A stretch of DNA of 14,639 nt from Larix sibirica (taxonomy: Eukaryota; Streptophyta; Pinopsida; Pinales; Pinaceae). The notes below the pieces were generated by a model that was not told where the DNA came from, made no database searches, and saw nothing but the letters and a program-made list of their open reading frames with translations. The stretch's first letter is position 1. Each line of letters starts with the position of its first letter. The DNA is taken from NCBI GenBank assembly GCA_004151065.3, contig NWUY0300031755.1, forward strand, positions 15,500 through 30,138. The letters run 5' to 3'. Shown piece after piece: positions 7,827 through 14,639 of this stretch. A program made the translations under genes and the position numbers.

Positions 7827-8119
7827 GGATGAATAAAAGTACTTGTACTTTTTTCATGGTTACATCTTTGTCTTATTAGTCAATCATTGTCGAGTTGTCA
7901 TGTGTCGTTGTGTTTCATTTTTTTTGTTGGGATAGATGTCGATTCTCAACATCAACATGATTTCAAAGTGTTAGAACATGAAGCCAGAGGCGAACCTATG
8001 GAATTTTGGAAGTTCCTAATATCATTCTATATGCCTCGTCGTGTCCAGGGAAATGTGCTTGTCACGTGCATATCTTGTTTCACCATTTTTTCTTTCATAT
8101 GACCCCTCCAACAGACTTT

Positions 8120-9639
8120 CGAAGTTGCATCTCATGCATCATCGTGTCATGGTCAAGTCAAGTTTTGATATATTGTCATTTCTTGTCATTTGTGTTATCA
8201 TGTCATAGTGTTAGTGTTATTATGTTTAACCCATCATGTTGGTCACGCCCATATTATATTTGGAAAAAACCATCATCATATGACCCTCTTGGAATTCGAT
8301 TGAAGTTTCGGCAAGCATGAGTCTTATTCATCTCGTCTATTAAAATTCATCGATTTCATGTCCATTGGTTAATTAGTTGATTTCATCCATGGTATTGATA
8401 TCATCACACTTATGTTTGTAAAGTTCAAAACTTCTTCCCTAGTTCCTCCTTGCTCGAAAATGCCAATGTCCACCAAAAAAGAGATTTATCCCCTTACCCT
8501 TTTCTCATTTGGCCTCCCTCTTTTATATATTTCCCCTATCACTTAGACTTCATTTCCAAATTAAGAGAATGAGAAAAAAACCTTTTTAAATCCTCCTTTA
8601 ATCTCTTCTTTTGAACAAATGAAAATTTTCTCCTTAGTTATAAAACCCCCCCTTCTCGCAATAATTCCCCACCCTTTTCCCATCATTAATACCTATCTCC
8701 CTGCTCCCATGTATAAAAACAAAAGCCGCCACCCATACATTAAGACAACAGAGAAAAACCGCAACCGTTCCAGGATTACAAACAACATGTGGTGTACAGA
8801 GGGAGGGCGACTGATAAAAAATGTATGATAATTAAAAAATGTGACAATGAAGATGATGCACAGTAGTCAGAAGGAAGTCCATGCATATAATATCCACATC
8901 AAATATCCATTAATCCACTTAGTGAGTAGGCCCATAGTGGCAGAATCCACAAAACCTAATGCAAGGAAAGGAAATGTAGCTCCATGCAGAGACCTCATTC
9001 CACAGGGCACACATGTTGAAACAAAAAAAATGTTGTGTGCACATAAGGAAAATAGAAGCCACACCAATCCAACAAGACTAGACTCCCCACACTTAGCATA
9101 CAATGATTGTATTCGGAAGTAAAAAATTACTGTGATGAAGAAGCAAGAAAGAATTTTGGTGAAAGAGGTCATTATAACTTGGAATGTGCGGGAGGCATGA
9201 ACTCTAACAACCCTACTTTGAAATGGCAGTATCAACATGAATGAGCTATAACAATAAGCTCGCAGGGAAAGCCGTTGGGTGTGTAACTTAGAGAATACAC
9301 AAATAGCCTTAGTGTGTATGCATAAGAAAATACAATAAACCATACATAGGTCATGGTTGAGTTCCCAACAATGAAAACACCAGCAAGAATGATAAGCATA
9401 AGAAAAGGAGGCTGCGGACATGAGTAGGGACAGCATGGACACGATAGCATAATTTGGATGATAAAAACACTATAACAAAGGCTTGAAGTTGATCGAATCT
9501 AAAAGAGATGAGCTCTTTTAGAGGATAGGATGATGGATTTTGCATAAATATCTTTGATTCTTCGACACCAAGAGATAGGGTAGATGTGGTATGACAGAGG
9601 GCAGTGTTCATTTTTTGATCATGCCAAAGGCTATTGCAT
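8120..9639. other. Segment between the two copies
   Basis: There is no recognisable gene. It could be spacer or the 3' end of the repeat unit, which cannot be tested because copy 2 is cut off at the matching point. Bases 8141-8224 hold a loose series of GTCAT-like words. Bases 8500-8830 are rich in A and C runs. The minus strand has a TATA-like TATATAAAAG at 8529-8520 and AAGTGTGGGGAG near 9090, a purine-rich string of the kind that precedes 3' LTRs in some plant Ty3 elements. These hint at an old minus-strand LTR, but no partner was found. Confidence 0.35.
8867..9442 (-). other. 191-codon open frame, probably spurious
   Basis: This is the longest open frame in the window. The peptide is rich in Cys, Leu, Phe and Ser, with several hydrophobic runs and no motif that I recognise. 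Two other long frames overlap it or continue on the same strand (9450-9232 and 9671-9351), the latter running into the start of copy 2. That pattern fits a local scarcity of stop words on this strand better than a gene. No supporting promoter, intron or family evidence. Confidence 0.12.
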
Positions 9640-10266
9640 CCGTGACAAGTTTTTGGTGTTTCTTCTTTCATTAATAAGATTTGAATAATGCGATTATATC
9701 CATTCCAAACCTCCCAAGGTGTAGGAACACTTGGCTGGAAATCATGTTATTATGGGCGGCTGTCTATGAGCCACTATTCTAGTTGCACTTCCCATATATT
9801 TGAAAACTAAGGGAGTTGTTTGTTATAGATATTAAAAATTCAAGTAGTAATCACCATAATTCATTTTTTTTAATGCATGTATAATGGAAACACCACCTTT
9901 TATAAACAGTTGAAGCAAATCATAAAAAGTGCATGTGGCCTTTGTGGAACCATAACACCCATAATTCAACCCAAAGAGAGAAGAAGTGCAAAGGTCAGAT
10001 GACAAGCATCGAACATACAATGAAACCACATGACATTTAAGTTCCCTAGAACCATATTGTTAATTTCCTAAGCCCAATGGAAGTACATTTGTGAAGAGGG
10101 TGAGTGTCGGTTACTTGCGGATCACCCTCTCTTGTTCATACACACTCATAAAACCAAATGACACAACATCTTTTCAGTTTCCGAGGCAACCGAAATGCTT
10201 CGCCCATCCTACATACAACCTTCAAAACTGAAATGAAGCTGCCAAAAACATCATCTCACATCGGAG

Positions 10267-10487
10267 GTAAGACGTAGGTACTGCTAGGTTCTGCACATTT
10301 ATTTCTCCTTTCCATACTTAGTTGTCTATGATTCTAACATGAAGTGATTGTAGGTAATACTACATTTCGGGTCCATCCATTAGAGTGAAGGCACAATGTC
10401 CTTTCGCTAGATGTATGTTCTATTTTCCCCCATGCATTTTTACTTTTTCTATTTATATTTTTTTCATTGATGTCTTCATGTGTGTAG
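10267..10487 (+). other. Intron-like segment in leader, copy 2
   Basis: 221 bases, GTAAG to TGTAG, the counterpart of 3706-3928. Here the acceptor is preceded by a better pyrimidine run (TTTTTTCATTGATGTCTTC). Confidence 0.3.
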
Positions 10488-10948
10488 GTTACCATCTGCA
10501 CATTCTAAGCAGAGAGTACTCCCGCTGTCTAAGTTTCACCCAAGTGAACTTGGAATGTTAAGATCCACGCATGGTTTCATAAACCTCTTGTTCTCAGGGG
10601 TTGAATTAGTCACGACCTATTGTACTAGATGGCTATTAAATTTCATTCCATTAATACAAATCTTATTTGGGCATATCTACGTCCTTCCTCCCATCTGTTA
10701 TTTAGCTTCATTGTTGTTTTTATACTTTTTTTATATTTTGCAAACTGTATACATGTACATATTAGACTATAAATATTATTTCTTCATTTCTATTTACTAA
10801 CTTGTACAAAATTATTTTTCACCTTTAATCGTTATGTTTTCTGACATTGCATTTTACAAATTAGAGTAATTGTTATGAAATGTTTTTCATAACCTTTTTT
10901 TTAATGCAAACAATTAGATTTATAGATTCGATTTTCAACAAATCTCTG

Positions 10949-11050
10949 TTATGCAAAGTCCCAATTTTATTAAGCTAAAAAACACTACATTATCAAGCTC
11001 TAATTTTTAATTGCATTTAACAATCTAAATTGGAATCAAATGGCATATTT
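10949..11050 (+). repeat. Highly conserved leader block, copy 2
   Basis: The counterpart of 4388-4488, with about 94% identity by hand count and no reading frame. Confidence 0.6.
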
Positions 11051-11536
11051 ATTTCTATGAATTGAAAGCTACTTTTAAAATCTGCTAAGACATCAAAGAG
11101 TTACAAATTATAACTGCAATTCTATACTAATGACTCAAATGCAAGGTTCCCTCCTTAGTTAAATTATTTTAGTAATAGACCTTAGATTTTTTTCATGCAA
11201 TTATAAAATATGAAAATGAAACAAAATTGCATATTTTCTTTCACGGATCTAAAGCATATATTTAATTTTACCTATGTGTTAGAACTGTTTCAATCATTTA
11301 TGTATTTTTATGCTAACGTCTAAAGCTCTTTATATTTAATTACTTTGTAAATATTCTACATTAATTCCCTTTCATCGCAAATTAACTGGTTAATTAATTT
11401 TCCATTAGAAATTGATGCATGTAGGCTTGATAGTTTGCATATTACTATTTTTATGTATTAATGCATTGTTATTTCAGATGACTAGCACATTTAAGCTTAC
11501 AATTTAGCCGTGATATGATTCACTCATGTAATTAGT

Positions 11537-11734
11537 ATCATTGATATATGGCATAAATCCTATCTATATGAGGGATCTAAAATCAACCCGGGCTTCCATC
11601 CCCATATCCCCCCTGATCAAGCTCTCCAAGGGTGTTTACAATTTTGTCGCTCGAACCATGTTATTTTGAGCATCAACATAAATGACACCCATACTAGGGA
11701 ACAAATGTTTCTATCTTTCTTTGAATCTTCATGA
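11537..11734 (+). pseudogene. Short coding-like stretch upstream of gag, copy 2
   Basis: 65 open codons ending at TGA 11732-11734. It corresponds to 5004-5171, with SYLYEGSKINPGF in place of SYVFEGSKCNPSF. The pattern P-D/L-DQALQ-x-CLQ and VILSININ is kept in both. No start codon is evident. Function unknown; it may be a fragment of the acidic domain. Confidence 0.35.
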
Positions 11735-11795
11735 GTCCAATCCTTAAGTTTATCTTGTTGAATCATTCTCTTTGAATTTCCTTTGTTATATAATC

Positions 11796-12128
11796 ATGGC
11801 TGATGCCCGGTACCATTGTGTTGATCCTATATATTTTCCAAGAGTTTCGGATTATAGTCTGAGAGACTGGCGTTTCGACGAAAATTTTCCTCGATTCATG
11901 GGTCTACGTCATCAATATCCTAACAATCATATATTAAGATTCTATGAACATTGTCATGCTAACCACATTTATGATATCTCTGTAAGGGTTTGCATGTTTA
12001 TGAATATGCTTTATGGCAAGGTTGGTGATTGGTTTAGATCCTTTCCTTATAGTTCAATCCAGGGTTGGGAGGAATTCTTTTATATTTTTAAGATTAGATT
12101 CGATAATTCAAAACTCCCTTTTCCTTGA
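11796..12128 (+). CDS. Gag (Retrotrans_gag domain), copy 2, open but truncated
   Basis: An open frame of 110 codons. The start at 11796 (MADARYHC) is preferred over the in-frame ATG 24 bases upstream because it aligns with the copy 1 ATG. It has the full Retrotrans_gag pattern: NFPRFMG near residue 32, HILRFYEHC, IYDISVRVCMF, then GDWFRSFPYSSIQGWEEFFYIF to about residue 100, ending KLPFP. Whole plant Gag proteins are usually several hundred residues long. The TGA (12126-12128) lies just before the zinc-knuckle codons and is also present in copy 1, so this is best read as the N-terminal part of a longer protein. The protein would form the particle shell. Whether it is expressed cannot be judged. 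Confidence 0.7.
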   Translation: MADARYHCVDPIYFPRVSDYSLRDWRFDENFPRFMGLRHQYPNNHILRFYEHCHANHIYDISVRVCMFMNMLYGKVGDWFRSFPYSSIQGWEEFFYIFKIRFDNSKLPFP

Positions 12129-12167
12129 TGTTATTTCTGTGGTGAACATCACGATCCAAACACTTTC
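12129..12167 (+). other. Zinc-knuckle remnant, copy 2
   Basis: CYFCGEHHDPNTF follows the TGA directly in the gag frame. The first two Cys (12129 and 12138) and His (12147, 12150) are present; the last Cys is Phe (12165). It is the reciprocal loss to copy 1. Confidence 0.45.
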
Positions 12168-12372
12168 CATAAATTCTTGAAAGATTACTATGAGTAGCAG
12201 GGGCAATATATGCTCAAATTTTTTTCTTTTTTCTTTTGGGGATTATTCTCAACATCCGAGCTTTGTTCTTAAAGCAATTAGGGATGTGAATGATGCTCCT
12301 AAATCAATCACCCTTCCCACTAAATATATTCATGAAGTTTTCGCTTTTGATGATGATATTTTCAAAGTCGAT

Positions 12373-12834
12373 TCCAAGCAAATCCCTCAGGAGGAAGGAA
12401 TATTACCTCATCTTGACATTCATTTCCCCCCTAATTCATGTGATGAGGTCCTAATCGATGACAAACCATCTAATTTTCAAGATGATCCCTTATTTAATAA
12501 TAAATGCTCTCTTGAAAATTGCTTTGATAATGATCATCAATGGGAAGAAATCAGTCCATTTGAGGATCATGTTACTGATATTTTTTCTCCTCTTTTTGAT
12601 CAGGGAGTTCTAGAATCCTAAGACTTTATGACTAATTCTTTTGACGAGTCTTTCACCATTCCATTCACTCATGATTTAATTGACAAACGTGCTCGATCTT
12701 TTCCAATTGCGAACAAGGACAATGATTTTTATCACCCTACCCTTGAATTGAAATCTTATATCTCGGAGGAAATCCCTCATCCTATTCATCATGATTTTTA
12801 TGATGCTCACATTGACAACATCTTTCCATCTAAT
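12373..12834 (+). repeat. Unit A of the duplicated acidic domain, copy 2
   Basis: 154 codons. Landmarks are ILPHLDIH, CDEVLIDDK, HQWEEISPFED, SFTIPFTHDLID, HPTLELKSYISEE, HHDFYD and HIDNIF, matching unit B in order. Confidence 0.6.
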
Positions 12835-13275
12835 TCCAAGAATGATCTTTATAGTTCTATTCATTAGGGATATTTCGTCCCGCCTTGTCTTGTTGCTCCA
12901 TGTTTCTCCAATCCGTAGAATGAATTCTTAATTGAAGAAAAGGCGTGTAATTTGCAATGTGATATCTTGGAAAATATTAATCATTTGAAAGGGGAAATCA
13001 ATTCTTTTGAAGAAGTGAGTCATACTAGTGATATTTGTTGGACTTTTTTTTCTCATGAAATTTTGAACTCGGACCAAGTTGTGATTACTATTTTTGATGA
13101 CTCTCTCACGGTTTCTCTTGTTCATGACATAGATACTCAATCCCCTTCGGTTATGGATGACAATCTTGTTTCCCATGACCCTACCCCTAGTTTTGAATAT
13201 TATGTTTTTGAGGGAAGTCCTCAATCGATCCATGATGGTTTCTCTGATGATTTTATTGATAATGCTTGTTTTCTT
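12835..13275 (+). repeat. Unit B of the duplicated acidic domain, copy 2
   Basis: 147 codons. Landmarks are VPPCLVAP, NEFLIEEK, INSFEEVSHTSD, SLTVSLVHDIDT, DPTPSFEYYVFEGS, IHDGFSD and FIDNACF. The distance to the unit A partner is 453 bases at the HD[LI] motif and 444 bases at the PT motif. Confidence 0.6.
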
Positions 13276-14190
13276 AATAAGGAATTTGAATTTGTGCATC
13301 CCCCCCATGTGAATGAGCATATCATTATCGAAAATAAAGTCTTGTCTTAGGATAATTTGCAATCTGTTCATCATGAATATCCTGATTTCATTTTTGATCA
13401 TAGTAATCATGAACAAATCAATGCAAATTTTATTATTGTTGATTATGAAGATGAAGTTAAATGCATTTTTCACGAGTCAATCAATGATAAGGAATTTATC
13501 ATCATGGGAAATAATAATGATAGAGAGATCAGTGAGGCTTCAATTAATATCAGTGATATTAAATGCTTTATTCCAAGTCAATTTGACATGGTCGATGTGG
13601 CGAGCAAGGGAATTCTCAGGTTTATTTTTGAGGATTTTATTTGGGATTCATGAGTTCAAAAATTTCTCGATCTTCATAGTACCAATTCATCTAAATTGCA
13701 TTTTCTTTTGTATATTTTGACTAACCTTTACATCTATTTTTTGATCCTCATGATCATACCAATCTTAGTTTTTAGTGCTCAATGCAATTTTTTTGAGAAT
13801 AATCAAAATTCAAACAACAATCATGACATTAATGATGTATTCGTTTACAACAATTGCCATCCCACTTGATTCATTTTTCCTTTTTCATAGAAGTAGGAGT
13901 AGGCTTGCATTTTTAGGTTGTAGATCATTTTTCTTTATCAATCATGCATTTAGTTTTGTTTCAAATTTTTTGTTTTCATTTCATCGCATCAATTTAGCAA
14001 TCTTTATTTTCCTAGTTTAGAAGTTTCATCTGATTATTTAGTTTCTTTTTCATAATTTATTTTCATAGTTTGCCCGAATTAGTCCACATGGAATTTAATG
14101 TCTTTAAGTACAATTTGCCACTATGTTCTTTCACTAGATCGTTTTGTCATTAAAATTTGGCATGATGATGATTGTCTTTTTTATATACAG

Positions 14191-14250
14191 GAAAGAACAT
14201 GACTTGGAGATAGCAGAGTTAGTGGGAAATTCCTAGTGATAAGCCTGGGG
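14191..14250 (+). other. Exon-like 60-base block, copy 2
   Basis: The counterpart of 7653-7712. It is bounded by TATACAG and GTATGT and begins GAAAGAACATGAC. Confidence 0.35.
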
Positions 14251-14364
14251 GTATGTTAAATTGTTATTTGCTTACTATTTTGGTTTCCCAACTCTTCTTT
14301 CATCCCTCTACTTCACCTATTGTGGAATGATAGCCTTACTCTTTTCACTCCCTTCCTTTTTCAG
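14251..14364 (+). other. Intron-like 114-base block, copy 2
   Basis: The counterpart of 7713-7826, of equal length. It starts GTATGT and ends CCTTCCTTTTTCAG, a strong acceptor. Confidence 0.35.
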
Positions 14365-14639
14365 GGATGAAAATGAGTACATGTACTTGCTTCATTGTTA
14401 CATCTTTGTCTTGTTGGCCAATCATATGTTTTGTTGTTTTTTTGTTGGTCTAGATGTTTATGTTCAACATCGACATGATTTCAAAGTGCAAGAACATGAC
14501 TTTCATAGGAAAACCTATTGAATTTTGTTGCTTCACAAGATCATTCTGTCTGCACTATCATGTCCAGGGCGATGTGCTTGTCATGTCCATATCTTGTTTC
14601 ACCAATTTTGCTTTCGTATGATCCCTTTGACAGACTTGC

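Larger units (their letters stand above)
3079..8119 (+). mobile_element. Non-autonomous gag-bearing retroelement, copy 1
   Basis: This segment aligns base by base with 9640-14639 in the same orientation, at roughly 80-94% identity depending on the block. The left boundary is sharp: CCGTGTCAAGTTTTTGG at 3079 matches CCGTGACAAGTTTTTGG at 9640, and only a few bases to the left remain alike. The right end is a minimum, because copy 2 is cut by the window edge at the base matching 8119. The order is leader, short coding-like stretch, gag domain, zinc-knuckle remnant, acidic duplicated frame, and a tail with intron-like blocks. No polymerase, protease or integrase frame is present. No LTR pair was found within the copy; if LTRs exist they are either part of a shared tandem arrangement or lie beyond what can be compared here. 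Confidence 0.75.
7392..8119 (+). other. 3' tail of copy 1, non-coding
   Basis: It follows the acidic frame and is conserved in copy 2 (14021-14639). It is T-rich with a spliced-looking pattern: acceptor AG 7651-7652, a 60-base block, donor GTATGT 7713, and a strong pyrimidine tract and acceptor AG 7825-7826. CTTGGGGG at 7707-7713 could alternatively be the end of a polypurine tract before a 3' LTR beginning TGTCGAAC, but no matching 5' LTR was found at the left end of the copy. A frame at 7938-8102 (VDSQHQHDFKV) is only partly kept in copy 2. Confidence 0.4.
9640..11536 (+). other. Leader of copy 2, non-coding
   Basis: It aligns along its length with 3079-5003. It keeps the GTAAG donor (10267) and AG acceptor (10486-10487) with a good pyrimidine tract, and the conserved block 10949-11050. 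It lacks about 28 bases present in copy 1 near 4770-4800. Frames here, such as 10480-10800, are not preserved in copy 1. Confidence 0.5.
12168..13869 (+). pseudogene. Acidic, internally duplicated protein of unknown function, copy 2
   Basis: The counterpart of 5634-7391. A TAG at 12195-12197 and a shift in the T-rich stretch around 12205-12240 separate the knuckle from the main frame, which then runs from 12190 (GDYSQHPSFVLK). Strongly conserved pieces include DDDIFKVDSKQIPQEEG, DEVLIDDKPSNFQDDPLF and, near the end, IKCFIPSQFDMVDV. Breaks: TAA 12619-12621, TAG 12865-12867, TAG 12916-12918, TAG 13348-13350 (shared), TGA 13651-13653 (TGG in copy 1) and TGA 13867-13869. Most of these differ from the copy 1 breaks, so the protein frame was intact or nearly so in the common ancestor. 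No enzymatic motif is visible; the function is not known. Confidence 0.55.
9640..14639 (+). mobile_element. Non-autonomous gag-bearing retroelement, copy 2, cut by window edge
   Basis: This is the second copy of the unit at 3079-8119, in the same orientation. The offset between copies drops from 6561 at the left end to 6533 at gag and 6519 at the right edge, so only small indels separate them. It keeps a cleaner gag domain than copy 1 but has its own breaks further on. The element continues past 14639. Confidence 0.75.
13870..14639 (+). other. 3' tail of copy 2, non-coding, cut by window edge
   Basis: It aligns with about 7335-8119. It holds acceptor AG 14189-14190, the 60-base block, donor GTATGT 14251 and acceptor AG 14363-14364. 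The frame 13775-14020 overlaps the end of the acidic region after a frame difference and reads mostly Phe/Ser/Leu; I regard it as non-coding. Confidence 0.4.

Noticed and set aside
8141-8224. GTCAT-like series as a CRISPR or regular tandem repeat
   Set aside because: The spacing is irregular and the words are too short and imperfect; low-complexity sequence is a sufficient explanation.
10480-10800. 106-codon open frame in the copy 2 leader
   Set aside because: Not kept in copy 1, and it starts inside the splice-like acceptor region; the composition is that of AT-rich non-coding DNA.
12928-13473. Minus-strand open frame of 181 codons within copy 2
   Set aside because: Antisense to unit B of the acidic frame. 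It is basic and Met/Ile-rich as expected for the complement, and it is interrupted in copy 1.

Overview
The window looks like intergenic DNA from a large plant nuclear genome. It is AT-rich, has no intact host gene, no bacterial-style gene packing and no rRNA or tRNA that I can recognise. Almost everything readable is decayed LTR-type retroelement sequence. The species cannot be named from the sequence.

Region 1 (1-3058, minus strand) is probably the 5' part of an old LTR retroelement. Read on the minus strand it gives a possible LTR (about 3058 to 2666) with a TATA box, a possible tRNA-iMet-like primer binding site (2663-2651), about 1 kb with no readable gag, a retropepsin-like remnant (1611-1054), then a long coiled-coil remnant (1053-342) running towards the left edge. 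An alternative plus-strand decayed frame (2024-2786) overlaps the LTR/PBS reading, so that reading is tentative.

Region 2 (3079 to at least 8119) and Region 3 (9640 to the right edge) are two diverged head-to-tail copies of one unit, with a repeat period of about 6.5 kb. Each copy has the same order: a long AT-rich leader with splice-like sites; a short coding-like stretch (5004-5171 / 11537-11734); a Retrotrans_gag domain (5263- / 11796-); a zinc-knuckle remnant; then a long acidic unrecognised coding remnant of about 580 codons built from two diverged tandem units of about 150 codons. The 3' tail carries a 60-nt exon-like block and a 114-nt intron-like block, the same length in both copies. 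No protease, reverse transcriptase, RNase H or integrase is visible in either copy, so this looks like a non-autonomous gag-only family (TR-GAG/LARD-like). I could not identify its LTRs. Both copies are broken, and they share two in-frame stops.

Region 4 (8120-9639) separates the copies. It may be spacer or the unexamined 3' end of the repeat unit, because copy 2 is cut off by the window edge at the matching point. The most unusual content is the duplicated acidic protein attached to gag, and a leader block that is better conserved between copies than gag itself.
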